A stretch of 64,000 nt of DNA from Actinoplanes cyaneus (GCF_016862095.1 NZ_BOMH01000039.1:1-64000); one strand, 5' to 3'; positions 38,992-47,323 are shown, counted from the stretch's first letter. Made by a program: numbers and translations. Notes: generated from the letters alone by a model not told the origin.

Positions 38992-40560
38992 GTGCCCCGT
39001 CGATCGCGTTCGGTGATCGCTTCGCTTGCCGTGCTGGTCATGACCGCCGGCGGCTGCACGCTGCCCGCGTTCGCGCCGGAGGGCTCGGACGAGCCGGCCG
39101 GCCCGGGTGGCGGGGGCGCTCCGGCCTCGGCACCGGGCGCGGCCGCCCAGTGGTCGCCCTGCCAGGACGTGCCGGCGAAACTGGTCGGCCGGGCCGCGCC
39201 GGGCATGAGCTACGACTGCGCCACCGTGAAGGTCCCACAGGACTGGTCGAAACCGGACAGCGGCGGGACGTATGACATCGCCATGATGAGGGTCCGCTCG
39301 AAGTCGCAGAAGCAGCGGATCGGCTCGCTGCTGCTGAACCCCGGCGGCCCCGGCGGCTCGGGGATCGATCTGTCCGTCTACCTCTCGTTCGGCCCGCAGC
39401 TGGGCGGCCTGCCGACCGAGGTCACCGACCGGTTCGACCTGATCGGTTTCGACCCACGCGGGGTGAGCCGCTCGAGCCAGGTCAAGTGCATCAGCGACAG
39501 CGATCAGGACGCGAGTTTCGCGGCCGACCCCGACCCGGTCAGTCAGGCGGAGTTCGACCGGGTGGCGGCGCTGAACAAGAAGATCGCCGACGGCTGCGGC
39601 CAGAAATACGGCGACCAGCTGGCGAACTTCTCCACCGAGCAGGCCGCCCGCGACGTGGACGCGCTGCGGGCCGCGGTGGGCGACAGCAAGCTGACCTACC
39701 TGGGCTTCTCCTACGGGACGTTGCTGGGCGCGACCTATGCGCAGCTCTTCCCGCAGAACATCCGTGCCCTGGTCCTCGACGGCGCGGTCGACGCGACCGA
39801 GGACTACATCCAGGGCTCCGAGACCCAGGCCAAGGGCTTCGAGCGGGCGTTCGGCAACTTCACCACCTGGTGCAAGGCGAATGCCGCGAAGTGCCCGATC
39901 TCGGGCGACCCGCGCGCCGCGGTGACCGACGCCCTGGCCACGGCCGAGAAGTCCCCCCAGAAGTATCGGGACGGGCGCGAGGTCACCGCCGGCTGGATCT
40001 TCGTGGGGCTGATCTCGTCGCTCTACACCGAGTCCGGCTGGACGAGCCTGGCCGAGGCCATCGCCGACCTGGCCGACGGCGACGCCAAGGGAATCATGGA
40101 CCTGGCCGATCAGTATGCGGAGCGCAAGGTCAACGGCACCTACTCCAACCTGTTCGACGCCAACCTCGCGGTGAACTGCGCGGACACCGAGGACGCGCCG
40201 ACCGTCGAGCAGGTGCGCAAGCTGCAGGGCGAGTGGCGGCAGAAGTATCCGATCTTCGGGGCTCCGCTGGCGATGGGGATGCTGCCGTGCACGTACTGGC
40301 CGGGCAAGCGGGATCCGTATCCGGCCGGCAAGGCGAACGGCGCGCCGCCGATCGTCGTGGTGGGGACGACCGGCGACCCGGCCACCCCGTATGAGAACAC
40401 CGCGCACCTGGCCGACATGCTCGGCACCGGGCACGTGCTGACCTGGGAGGGCGAGGGCCACACCGCCTATCCGTCGACCGACTGCATCGTCAAGGCGGTC
40501 GACAGCTACCTCATCGATCTGACGGTGCCGAAGGAGGGCTTACGCTGCCCTGCGAAGTGA
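38992..40560 (+). CDS. Secreted alpha/beta-hydrolase peptidase (Slp/tripeptidyl aminopeptidase family)
   Basis: A 522-residue exported serine hydrolase of the TAP-like family, which trims tripeptides or similar from peptide N-termini. The signal peptide ends in a probable lipobox TAGGC (Cys22), so it may be a lipoprotein. LNPGGPGGSG is the oxyanion region. The nucleophile is Ser240 in GFSYGT, the acid is in GTTGDPATPYE, and the His is in GEGHTAYP. The C-terminal TAP-like domain is present. GTG 38992 has AAAGGAC 7 nt upstream. An upstream TTG is possible but lacks one. Its last 50 bp overlap the oppositely oriented K+ channel gene. Confidence 0.88.
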   Translation: MPRRSRSVIASLAVLVMTAGGCTLPAFAPEGSDEPAGPGGGGAPASAPGAAAQWSPCQDVPAKLVGRAAPGMSYDCATVKVPQDWSKPDSGGTYDIAMMRVRSKSQKQRIGSLLLNPGGPGGSGIDLSVYLSFGPQLGGLPTEVTDRFDLIGFDPRGVSRSSQVKCISDSDQDASFAADPDPVSQAEFDRVAALNKKIADGCGQKYGDQLANFSTEQAARDVDALRAAVGDSKLTYLGFSYGTLLGATYAQLFPQNIRALVLDGAVDATEDYIQGSETQAKGFERAFGNFTTWCKANAAKCPISGDPRAAVTDALATAEKSPQKYRDGREVTAGWIFVGLISSLYTESGWTSLAEAIADLADGDAKGIMDLADQYAERKVNGTYSNLFDANLAVNCADTEDAPTVEQVRKLQGEWRQKYPIFGAPLAMGMLPCTYWPGKRDPYPAGKANGAPPIVVVGTTGDPATPYENTAHLADMLGTGHVLTWEGEGHTAYPSTDCIVKAVDSYLIDLTVPKEGLRCPAK

Positions 40561-40966
40561 CGCCCTGACGGGCGGCCATCTCCTCGAGGAGCATGCGGAC
40601 CTGTCGCAGGTTGGCCTTCAGTTCCTCCTGCTCCTCGTGCCGGAACGCGTCGTGGTCGACGATCAGCTTGCTGGCGAAATGCGCCGTGATCAGCGGGATC
40701 ACCAGCAGCACCATGATCGAGATCAGCAGCGCGGCCAGCATCCGGGCCTGCCAGCTCGACGGGGAGATGTCGCCGTAACCGACGGTGGATGCGGTGACGA
40801 CCGCCCACCAGAGGGAGTCGCCGATCGACCGGGTCTCGAAGTGGGAGTAAAGAGTCCCGCAGACCACGATCAGGATCAGGTAGGCGAGCAGCAGAGTCCG
40901 GGGCGAGTTGGCCAGCCAGATCACTCCGCGGTACACCGCCCGAGGCACACTGAGCAGCACATCCAT
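40511..40966 (-). CDS. Small two-span potassium channel
   Basis: A 151-residue ion channel. The first transmembrane helix is TLLLAYLILIVVCGTLY, the pore helix is DSLWWAVVTAS and the selectivity filter TVGYGD is perfect. A second helix (ARMLAALLISIMVLLVIPLI) and a charged cytoplasmic tail follow. This is a KcsA-like architecture without a regulatory RCK domain. ATG 40966 is chosen; a GTG immediately before it would add one residue. The gene is convergent with the peptidase and overlaps it by 50 bp at the 3' ends. Confidence 0.9.
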   Translation of the reverse strand: MDVLLSVPRAVYRGVIWLANSPRTLLLAYLILIVVCGTLYSHFETRSIGDSLWWAVVTASTVGYGDISPSSWQARMLAALLISIMVLLVIPLITAHFASKLIVDHDAFRHEEQEELKANLRQVRMLLEEMAARQGVTSQGSVSPPSAPSDR

Positions 40967-41044
40967 CACGTCATCGTGCCTGAGCGGGCAACGCCGCGCA
41001 GCCCGCGAGCGGATCGCCGGGCCGGCGCTGCGAGACTGGCGGTC

Positions 41045-41500
41045 ATGGAATTCCGGATCGCTGAGCTGGACGACGTCCCTGCCGTGCTGGCGCTGCTCGC
41101 CGATGACGCGATCTCCCGGGAGCGTGGCTTCGGCGAGGTCCCGGCCGAGGTGGAGCCGGCGATCGTCGAGGCGTTCGAGGCTATCACCGGCGACCCGAAC
41201 AACGAGCTGATCGTCGCGGTCGACGGCGGCGTGGTGGTCGGGACGTGCCAGCTCACCTACCTGCCCGGGCTGAGCCGCGGCGGCTCGTGGCGGATGCAGA
41301 TCGAAGCCGTGCGGATCCACTCCGGCCGGCGCGGCAACGGCCTCGGCGCGGAGATGATGCGCTGGGCGATCGAACGCGCCCGCGCCCGTGGCTGCCGGAT
41401 GGTCCAGCTCACCTCGGACAACAAGCGCGTCGCCGCGCACCGCTTCTATGAGCGGCTCGGCTTCACGGCCTCGCACGTGGGCATGAAGCTGACGATCTGA
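41045..41500 (+). CDS. GNAT-family N-acetyltransferase
   Basis: A 151-residue acetyltransferase of standard GNAT size. The acetyl-CoA-binding segment reads RIHSGRRGNGLGAEMMRWAIERARARG, and the C-terminal motif B is AHRFYERLGF. The beta-strand ending VVVGTCQLTYLP is typical. It is divergent from the channel gene across 78 bp. A -10-like GAGACT lies 7 nt before the ATG. The substrate is unknown; the sequence resembles small-molecule or amino-acid acetylating members. Confidence 0.87.
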   Translation: MEFRIAELDDVPAVLALLADDAISRERGFGEVPAEVEPAIVEAFEAITGDPNNELIVAVDGGVVVGTCQLTYLPGLSRGGSWRMQIEAVRIHSGRRGNGLGAEMMRWAIERARARGCRMVQLTSDNKRVAAHRFYERLGFTASHVGMKLTI

Positions 41501-41654
41501 CCCCAAGGTACAAACTGCTTTGCGCGTACGGCGTCGAGCCGCGCCGCGAGGCGAAAGGCAGCGGCTCGCCGGGGCTCCCAGGATCGGCCGCTCCAAGGAT
41601 GCTCGGCTCCCAGGACGCTCTGACCCAGGATCGGCCGCTCCCAGGAGAGGCGGA

Positions 41655-42686
41655 CTAGGAGCCCGCCTCCCAGTTGGCCCGGTTCATCTTGCTGGGCTGG
41701 ACCCGCGGCGGCTCCCCCGGCATCTTGGGGTGGTCCGGCGGGTACGGCATGTCGCCCAGTCCCGCCCGCTCGTCTCGCTCCACCCACTCCAGCAGCGGCG
41801 TCAGATCATGCGCCACGTCGTCGATCGCCGCGTGCGGATCCCCGATCTCCGCAACCCGCTTGGGAACGGTGCGAAGGTCGAAGTCGTCCGGTTCCACCTG
41901 CCTGAGCTCGTCCCACGTGACGGGTGTCGACACGGTGGCCCGCTGGTTGGCCCGCAACGAGTAGGCGCAGGCGATCGTCCGGTCGCGGGCCATCTGGTTG
42001 AAGTCGAGGAACACCTTCTGCCCGCGTTCCTCCTTCCACCAGGCGGTGGTGATCCCGGCCGGGTTGCGCCGTTCCACCTCCCGGGCCAGGGCGATCGCGG
42101 CCCGCCGGACCTGCACGAAGTCCCACCGCGGCGCGATCCGGACGTAGACGTGCACGCCCCGCCCGCCGGACGTCTTCGGGTAGCCCACCCAGCCAAGCTC
42201 GTCGAGCACCTCGTGCACGACGCCCGCGGCAGCGGTCACGTCGCTGAAGGTGAGTCCGGGCTGCGGGTCGAGGTCGATGCGCAGTTCGTCCGGGTGGTCG
42301 GGCTCGGCTCCGCGGACGGGCCACGGATGGAAGACCACGGTGCCCATCTGAGCCGCCCACGCGACGTGCGCCAGGTCGGCGACGCACAGCTCATCCGCCG
42401 TACGGGAACTGGGGAATCTGATTGTCGCAGTCTTGATCCAGTCGGGGACGCCGCGGGCCGGGATGCGCTTCTGGAAGAACGCCTCACCGTCGAGGCCGTC
42501 AGGGAAGCGCTGCAACGTGGTCGGACGGTCACGCAACGCGCGCAGGATGCCGTCACCGACCGAGCGGTAGAACTCGAAGACGTCCCTCTTGGTGTAGCCA
42601 CGTTCGGCGAAGACGACCTTGTCGGGGCTGCTCAGGCGCACGGTGTGGCCGGCGATCTCGTGCTCTTCCGCGGCGGCTTTCGGCAT
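41655..42686 (-). CDS. LigD-type primase-polymerase (Prim-PolC-like)
   Basis: A 343-residue stand-alone member of the archaeo-eukaryotic primase family found as the polymerase domain of bacterial LigD. Catalytic acidic residues lie in LRIDLDPQPG, the nucleotide loop in TSGGRGVHVYVR, and a third motif in QKVFLDFNQMARDRT. It can add ribo- or deoxynucleotides at gaps during end joining or excision repair. With LigC 2.7 kb away on the other strand it fits the mycobacterial LigC/Prim-PolC pair. Its C-terminus (PSKMNRANWE) is the usual family end. The preceding 41501-41654 contains short GGCTCCCAGGA-like repeats. Confidence 0.87.
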   Translation of the reverse strand: MPKAAAEEHEIAGHTVRLSSPDKVVFAERGYTKRDVFEFYRSVGDGILRALRDRPTTLQRFPDGLDGEAFFQKRIPARGVPDWIKTATIRFPSSRTADELCVADLAHVAWAAQMGTVVFHPWPVRGAEPDHPDELRIDLDPQPGLTFSDVTAAAGVVHEVLDELGWVGYPKTSGGRGVHVYVRIAPRWDFVQVRRAAIALAREVERRNPAGITTAWWKEERGQKVFLDFNQMARDRTIACAYSLRANQRATVSTPVTWDELRQVEPDDFDLRTVPKRVAEIGDPHAAIDDVAHDLTPLLEWVERDERAGLGDMPYPPDHPKMPGEPPRVQPSKMNRANWEAGS

Positions 42687-42887
42687 GCCCCGACCCTATG
42701 CCACGACGAGCGGACCGCTCTGCCCCGACAAGCGACAGGCCCGCCACGACGGGCAACCGACTCCCCCTATGAACGACCGGCCCCGCCACGACGAGGGACA
42801 AGCAACAGGCCCCGCCACGAGCGACAGCCTCTCCCATGAGCGGCCGGCCGGGCCACGACGGGCGACAAGGCCCGCCGCGCCGAAAAG

Positions 42888-42922
42888 GTGAGGGTCACCC
42901 GACAAAGCCGGGTGACCCTCAC
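42888..42922 (-). terminator. Intrinsic terminator of the sortase-substrate gene
   Basis: GTGAGGGTCACCCG and CGGGTGACCCTCAC form a perfect 14-bp stem with a 7-nt loop. Read on the minus strand it is followed by CTTTTCGG. The upstream 42687-42887 holds CCACGACG-containing degenerate repeats and no gene. Confidence 0.88.
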
Positions 42923-42950
42923 AAATCGGACATAGCAGAGAACGAAAGGG

Positions 42951-43550
42951 TCACGCGGTGGTCCGGCGACGCGTGAACCAGAGCGCACCCACGCCACCGG
43001 CGATCAGCAGCGCGCCGACCGTGATGGTCGCGCCGACCGGCTCACCGGTCAGCGGCAGGGAACCCGAGCTGACGGCACCGCCCTGGGCGGAGACCGACTT
43101 GCTCACCGTCGGGGACGGGACGGTCTCGTTGTCGACACCGTTGCCGGGCACGGACTGCGCCCCACCGGTCGGCATCACGCTCGCACCGCCGTAGCCGGAG
43201 TGGCCGCGGGTGCCACCCACGGTGTCCGGGCTCGCCGCGGCAGCACCGGTCGCGGCCACGGAGGCGGCCGGCGGCGCGGCGGTCGTCGGCGCCGTGGTGG
43301 CCGGCGCAGTGGTGGTGGGCGCTGTGGTGACCGCGGGCGGCGTGGTGGTGACGACGGTCGCGGTCGGCGCGGTGGTGGCCGGCTGCTCGGCGCCATAACC
43401 CGCGCCGCCCCGGTCCGGGCTTGCGGTCACGGCCGGGTACGCGGCCGGAGCGGCACCGGCGGCGAGGGACGGCCACGAGACGGCGAGCGCGGCGAAGGCG
43501 GTGACACCGGCCGCGGGGAGACCCAGGGCCAGCCGACGAACTAAGCTCAT
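42951..43550 (-). CDS. Sortase-anchored (LPxTG) Thr/Ala/Pro-rich surface protein
   Basis: A 199-residue cell-wall protein. A signal peptide covers residues 1-34 (MSLVRRLALG to SLAAGAAPA). The middle is a Thr/Ala/Pro-rich, probably extended or glycosylated stalk with TTTAPATTAP-type repeats. The cell-wall sorting signal LPLTG is at residues 165-169, followed by the hydrophobic helix ITVGALLIAGGVGALWF and the basic tail TRRRTTA. ATG 43550 is the start that gives a proper signal peptide; in-frame ATGs further upstream only add residues ahead of it. No sortase gene is in the window. Confidence 0.85.
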   Translation of the reverse strand: MSLVRRLALGLPAAGVTAFAALAVSWPSLAAGAAPAAYPAVTASPDRGGAGYGAEQPATTAPTATVVTTTPPAVTTAPTTTAPATTAPTTAAPPAASVAATGAAAASPDTVGGTRGHSGYGGASVMPTGGAQSVPGNGVDNETVPSPTVSKSVSAQGGAVSSGSLPLTGEPVGATITVGALLIAGGVGALWFTRRRTTA

Positions 43551-43650
43551 GAGGAGTATCCGTTCTGTTGCCATTAGGTACATTTGCATCGTCTCACGCG
43601 AGCTTATCGGCAAATGACGGTTTTACCCGAAAAGATCCTTCGGCGCGTCA

Positions 43651-44136
43651 TCACCCCGGAAGTCCACCGAATCGGTGACTACGCCACAAATGAGACAAAG
43701 CAAACACCTTGAGCTCGAACTGGGGATCGGCGGCGAAGAGTCCCCCGCTGTACGGCGCGGTGAGCTGCACGCTGGCGCCGGAATCCAGGTAGACCGACAC
43801 GACATTGCGCCGCCCGCGCCGCTCGGCACGCAGGTCCACCACCTGGTTCCAGGGCACCTCCCCCTCGCCGAGCAGCGACGAGGTGCGGATCTCGCGGTTG
43901 CCCACCTCGACCCCGGTGCGCCGGCCGCCCATGATCCCGAGCGCGATCCCGAGCATCAGCGGCACCAGCACCAGCACCGCCCACGACCAGGCGGGCGGGC
44001 TCACCGGCCCGGCCCACACCATGGTCGCGATCACCCCCGTCGTGACACTCGCCACGGCGCTCAGCGCGCCGAGATACAGCCCGTGGCCGAAAGCCTGCTG
44101 GAAGGTCGGCCGGAACGTAGGAGATGCGGCGTCCAT
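43651..44136 (-). CDS. Membrane protein with PH-like domain
   Basis: A 161-residue protein with two membrane spans near the N-terminus (LGALSAVASVTTGVIATMVWAG and WSWAVLVLVPLMLGIALGIM) followed by a small beta-rich cytoplasmic domain. The latter resembles the bacterial PH-like domains of YdbS-type proteins (TGVEVGNREIRTSSLLGEGEVPWNQVVDLRA). No catalytic residue is seen. ATG 44136 is chosen as the first start before the membrane segment. It is divergent from msrB across 63 bp. The function is unknown. Confidence 0.68.
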   Translation of the reverse strand: MDAASPTFRPTFQQAFGHGLYLGALSAVASVTTGVIATMVWAGPVSPPAWSWAVLVLVPLMLGIALGIMGGRRTGVEVGNREIRTSSLLGEGEVPWNQVVDLRAERRGRRNVVSVYLDSGASVQLTAPYSGGLFAADPQFELKVFALSHLWRSHRFGGLPG

Positions 44137-44186
44137 AGACGGCTCAACGGCCCGGTCACGCACGCCGCCGCACCGCAGGTGCGACG

Positions 44187-44192
44187 TACCTT
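44187..44192 (+). promoter_or_regulatory. Leaderless-type -10 box for msrB
   Basis: TACCTT lies 7 nt before the ATG at 44200, one base more than the usual 6. Confidence 0.45.
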
Positions 44193-44199
44193 TGACGGC

Positions 44200-44604
44200 A
44201 TGGCAATCGAAGAGACCACCCTGCCCACCACCGAGGACGAGTGGCGGGTCCGGCTCGACCCGGCCGAGTTCCGGGTCCTCCGCGAGGCCGGCACCGAGGC
44301 CCCCTGGAGCGGGGAGTATGTCGACACCAAGACCGAGGGAATGTATCACTGCCGCGGCTGCGGCGCCGAGCTCTACCCGAGCTCGACGAAGTTCGACTCG
44401 CACTGCGGCTGGCCGTCGTTCGACGATGCCATCCCGGGCGCGGTCAAGGAGATCGAGGACCGCACGCACGGCATGGTCCGGGTGGAGATCCGGTGCGCGC
44501 GCTGCGACGGGCACCTGGGCCACGTGTTCCGGGGTGAGGGCTTCACCGCCAAGAACACGCGGCACTGTGTGAACAGCTTGTCGATCAAGCTAGACCCGCG
44601 ATAG
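44200..44604 (+). CDS. msrB: Methionine-R-sulfoxide reductase
   Basis: A 134-residue MsrB that reduces the R-isomer of methionine sulfoxide in proteins. The structural zinc ligands are paired in CRGCGAELY and CARCDGHLGHVF. FDSHCGWPSFDD is the substrate loop and its Cys may serve as recycling Cys. The catalytic Cys is in TRHCVNSLSI, where His replaces the usual Tyr of RYCxN. Length is standard. Its last 15 bp overlap the convergent folA gene. Confidence 0.95.
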   Translation: MAIEETTLPTTEDEWRVRLDPAEFRVLREAGTEAPWSGEYVDTKTEGMYHCRGCGAELYPSSTKFDSHCGWPSFDDAIPGAVKEIEDRTHGMVRVEIRCARCDGHLGHVFRGEGFTAKNTRHCVNSLSIKLDPR

Positions 44605-45057
44605 GTCCTCGACCACGTAACGGATCCCGTTCACCGCGGTGATCCATCCGGTGGAGGCGGTCACCTTCCACTCCGGGCCCAGCTCGGGGGCGTGGGTGTC
44701 GCCCTCCACGTCCAGATCGATCGTCGTCCGCACGATGTGGTCAGCGACCGGCAGGAACATGGCGTAGATCGCCGCCCCTCCGATGACCCAGAAATCGTCG
44801 TCGGCGATCAGATCCGGACTCAGCAGGACCTCGGCGCCGTCCGCCGTCCACGAAGCGTCCCGGGTGAGCACCACGTTCCGGCGCCCGGGCAACGGCCGGC
44901 GCGGCAGGGAATCCCAGGTGGCGCGGCCCATCACCACTGTCGCGCCCCGGGTCCGTTCCTTGAAGATCGCCTGTTCACCGGGGACGTGCCACGGGATGTC
45001 GCCACCGGCGCCGATCACCCGGTGGTGCGCCTGCGCCCAGATCAGGTGCACACTCAT
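44590..45057 (-). CDS. folA: Dihydrofolate reductase
   Basis: A 155-residue DHFR that regenerates tetrahydrofolate, needed after thymidylate synthase action. The N-terminal strand is VHLIWAQAHHRVIGAGGDIPWHVPGE. TVVMGRATWDSLPRRPLPGRRNVVLTR is the NADPH-binding stretch, and DDFWVIGGAAIYAMFLP completes the site. The ATG overlaps the thyA stop (ATGA), so both are made from one transcript. The expected position of the catalytic acidic residue after Trp-x-x-Pro is Glu (PGEQAIF), as in Gram-positive-type enzymes. Confidence 0.95.
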   Translation of the reverse strand: MSVHLIWAQAHHRVIGAGGDIPWHVPGEQAIFKERTRGATVVMGRATWDSLPRRPLPGRRNVVLTRDASWTADGAEVLLSPDLIADDDFWVIGGAAIYAMFLPVADHIVRTTIDLDVEGDTHAPELGPEWKVTASTGWITAVNGIRYVVEDLSRV

Positions 45058-45851
45058 ACGGCGACGGGCGCTTTGATGGCCGGGTGGTGCTTGTAGTCCA
45101 CGACGGTGAAGTCCGCGAACTCGTGGTCGAAGAGGCTCGGCCGCGGCGCGATCTCCAAGTCCGGGAACGGGAACGCCTCCCGGCTGAGCTGCTCCTTCAC
45201 CTGATCGACGTGGTTGTCGTAGATGTGGCAGTCGCCGCCGACCCAGATGAAGTCGCCCGGGATCAGGCCGACCTGGTCGGCGATCATACGGGTGAGCAAC
45301 GCGTACGACGCGATGTTGAACGGCACGCCGAGGAACAGGTCGGCGCTGCGCTGGTAGAGCTGGCAGGAGAGCTTGCCGTCGGCGACGTAGAACTGGAACA
45401 TCGCGTGGCACGGCATCAGCGCCATTTTGTCCAGCTCGCCGACGTTCCAGGCTGACACGATCATGCGGCGTGAATCCGGATTGCTCCGCAGAGTGTCCAG
45501 GATTTCGGAAATCTGGTCGATGTGGCCGTCCGGAGTGGGCCACGACCGCCACTGGTAGCCGTAGACCGGGCCGAGCTCACCGTCCGGAGCGGCCCACTCG
45601 TCCCAGATCGTCACGCCCTGATCCCGCAGCCACTGCACGTTCGTCTCCCCGCGCAGGAACCAGAGCAGCTCCACCGCGATCGACTTGAAGTGCACCCGCT
45701 TCGTCGTGACCAGAGGGAACCCCTGGGAGAGGTCGTAGCGCAGGCGCTCGCCGAAGAGGCTGCGGGTGCCGGTCCCGGTGCGGTCGCTCTTCGGGGTCCC
45801 GGTCTCCAGCACCCGCCGGAGAAGATCTTCGTACTGCGTGTCGACGGCCAT
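45054..45851 (-). CDS. thyA: Thymidylate synthase
   Basis: A 265-residue ThyA that methylates dUMP with methylene-tetrahydrofolate, yielding dTMP and dihydrofolate for FolA. Motifs are RTGTGTRSLFGERLRYDL at the N-terminus, the catalytic Cys in MALMPCHAMFQFYV, QRSADLFLGVPFNIASYALL for dUMP, and GDCHIYDNHVDQVKEQL. The start has AAGGGG 5 nt upstream. An upstream extension would reach into the WrbA-like gene tail and is rejected. It is 13 bp from the WrbA-like gene and couples to folA by ATGA. Confidence 0.97.
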   Translation of the reverse strand: MAVDTQYEDLLRRVLETGTPKSDRTGTGTRSLFGERLRYDLSQGFPLVTTKRVHFKSIAVELLWFLRGETNVQWLRDQGVTIWDEWAAPDGELGPVYGYQWRSWPTPDGHIDQISEILDTLRSNPDSRRMIVSAWNVGELDKMALMPCHAMFQFYVADGKLSCQLYQRSADLFLGVPFNIASYALLTRMIADQVGLIPGDFIWVGGDCHIYDNHVDQVKEQLSREAFPFPDLEIAPRPSLFDHEFADFTVVDYKHHPAIKAPVAV

Positions 45852-45864
45852 GGACCCCTTTTTA

Positions 45865-46470
45865 TCAGGCCCGCAACCTGCCACCGATCTGCACGATCCG
45901 GCGCGCCAGGTGATCAAGGGCGGCGAACTGCACGTCCGTCAGCGGCGCGTCGTTCGTCCCGCCGGTGACGTGAGAGACGCCATACGGATTGCCGTCCGCG
46001 AACTTCAGCGGATCCGTGTAACCGGGCGCGACGACCACCCCGCCGAAGTGGTAGATCGTGTTGTAGAGCGCCAGCAGCGTCGACTCCTGGCCGCCGTGCT
46101 CGGTGTTCGACGCGGTGAACCCGGCGTACGCCTTGTTCGCCAGCAGCCCCTGCGCCCACTGCGGGCCGAGCGTGTCGAGGAACTGCTTGAGCTGGCTGGC
46201 CACGTTGCCGTACCGGGTCGGCGAGCCGAACAGCACCGCGTCCGCCCAGACCACGTCGTCGGCGGTCGCCCTCGGCTCGTCCTTGGTGGTGTCGAAGTGC
46301 TGGCTCCACGCCGCGTTCGACGCGATCGCCTCCGGCGGGGCCAGTTCGGCGACCTGACGCAGCCGTACTTCGGCGCCGGCCTTCTCGGCGGCCTCGTGCA
46401 GCCGGCGCGCCATGGCGTGCAGGGTGCCGGTCGCCGAGTAGTAGATGATCGACAGCTTGACGTCTGCCAC
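45865..46470 (-). CDS. WrbA-type NAD(P)H:quinone oxidoreductase
   Basis: A 201-residue flavodoxin-like protein of the WrbA family, which reduces quinones by two electrons with FMN. The phosphate loop of FMN binding is IIYYSATGTLHAMARRL; Ala-Thr-Gly-Thr is close to the usual pattern. LFGSPTRYGNVASQLKQFLD and FTASNTEHGGQESTLLALYNT are family signatures. GTG 46470 follows GAAGGGCA. Upstream, paired TTGC and GCAA and a longer CGTCGAGG ... CCTCGACG inverted repeat suggest an operator for a redox-sensing MarR/HxlR-type regulator, which is inference. It probably shares a transcript with thyA. Confidence 0.9.
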   Translation of the reverse strand: MADVKLSIIYYSATGTLHAMARRLHEAAEKAGAEVRLRQVAELAPPEAIASNAAWSQHFDTTKDEPRATADDVVWADAVLFGSPTRYGNVASQLKQFLDTLGPQWAQGLLANKAYAGFTASNTEHGGQESTLLALYNTIYHFGGVVVAPGYTDPLKFADGNPYGVSHVTGGTNDAPLTDVQFAALDHLARRIVQIGGRLRA

Positions 46471-46495
46471 GATGTGCCCTTCGTCGAGGATGCAC

Positions 46496-46511
46496 TTGCA
46501 AGCTCAAGCAA
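46496..46511. promoter_or_regulatory. Inverted repeat upstream of the WrbA-like gene
   Basis: TTGCAAGCTCAAGCAA is an interrupted palindrome 25 bp before the GTG and inside the wider CGTCGAGG/CCTCGACG repeat. It is a candidate operator. Confidence 0.35.
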
Positions 46512-46538
46512 ATCCCCTCGACGGGTCGCCCGAAACAC

Positions 46539-46793
46539 TTATAGGCGGAGTTCACTGCCCTCCGGATCGTCGAACCAGACACCGCCGGACGCCAGGTACC
46601 GGAACTGGTACTCCCCCGGATCCAGCGGAACGCTCACCGTCCGCGTCCCGTTGCGGCGTACCTGCAGCTCGTGTCTGCCGGGCTGCCAGTCGTTGAAGGT
46701 GCCCACCACACTGACCACGCCGGACGGCTCGTCCGCCGGAAGGGTGAAGGTCACCCGCGTCTTGTTACCGAACAGTTTGCTGCGTTTGATCAT
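46539..46793 (-). CDS. Isolated CBM48/isoamylase N-terminal-like domain protein
   Basis: An 84-residue protein that is a single early-set (immunoglobulin-like) domain of the glycogen-binding CBM48 type. The sequence VTFTLPADEPSGVVSVVGTFNDWQPG, then LDPGEYQFRYLASGGVWFDDPE, matches the glycan-binding beta-sandwich. ATG 46793 has GGAGG 5 nt upstream. It has no enzyme domain attached; such stand-alone domains may bind glycogen or regulate a partner. It is upstream of the WrbA-like gene on the same strand and divergent from the elaA-like gene. Confidence 0.82.
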   Translation of the reverse strand: MIKRSKLFGNKTRVTFTLPADEPSGVVSVVGTFNDWQPGRHELQVRRNGTRTVSVPLDPGEYQFRYLASGGVWFDDPEGSELRL

Positions 46794-46864
46794 CGCGTCC
46801 TCCACAGGCCGTAGCCCCATCACTACAACAGCGGGACCGGCGACGGGGTGACGACGCGCCGCTC

Positions 46865-46870
46865 TACGCT
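46865..46870 (+). promoter_or_regulatory. Leaderless-type -10 box for the elaA-like gene
   Basis: TACGCT, 6 nt (GTGCGG), ATG 46877. Confidence 0.6.
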
Positions 46871-46876
46871 GTGCGG

Positions 46877-47323
46877 ATGCACCCTGAGCAGCACGACGAG
46901 TTCCGCGCGGCCTCGTTCCGCGACCTGACCGCCGCCACGCTCTACGACATCCTGCGCCTGCGCAGCGACGTGTTCGTGGTGGAGCAGGAATGCGTCTACC
47001 CCGACCTGGACGGCCGCGACACCGAGCCCGGTACCCGACACCTATGGTTCTCCCGCGACCGGGAGATCCGGGCCTATCTGCGGATTCTCGATGACCATGG
47101 GACGGAACGGATCGGGCGGGTCGTCACGGCCAAGTCCGCCCGCGGCTCCGGACTGGCCGGGCGACTCCTGGGGCACGCACTGGAGATCATCGGCCACCGG
47201 CCGGCGGTGCTCGACGCGCAGTCGTACCTGGTCGGCTTCTACGGGAAGTTCGGCTTCGAGGTGTCCGGCCCGGAGTTCGTCGAGGACGGCATCCCGCACA
47301 CCCCCATGACCCGCAAGATCTGA
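46877..47323 (+). CDS. ElaA-like GNAT acetyltransferase
   Basis: A 148-residue ElaA-family acetyltransferase. The N-terminal signature LTAATLYDILRLRSDVFVVEQECVYPDLDG is diagnostic, as are RHLWFSRDREIRAYLRIL and the CoA loop RGSGLAGRLLGHAL. The motif YLVGFYGKFGFEVSG closes the site. The natural substrate is unknown. The start is supported by the -10 box. The intergenic DNA downstream holds two palindromic elements. Confidence 0.92.
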   Translation: MHPEQHDEFRAASFRDLTAATLYDILRLRSDVFVVEQECVYPDLDGRDTEPGTRHLWFSRDREIRAYLRILDDHGTERIGRVVTAKSARGSGLAGRLLGHALEIIGHRPAVLDAQSYLVGFYGKFGFEVSGPEFVEDGIPHTPMTRKI

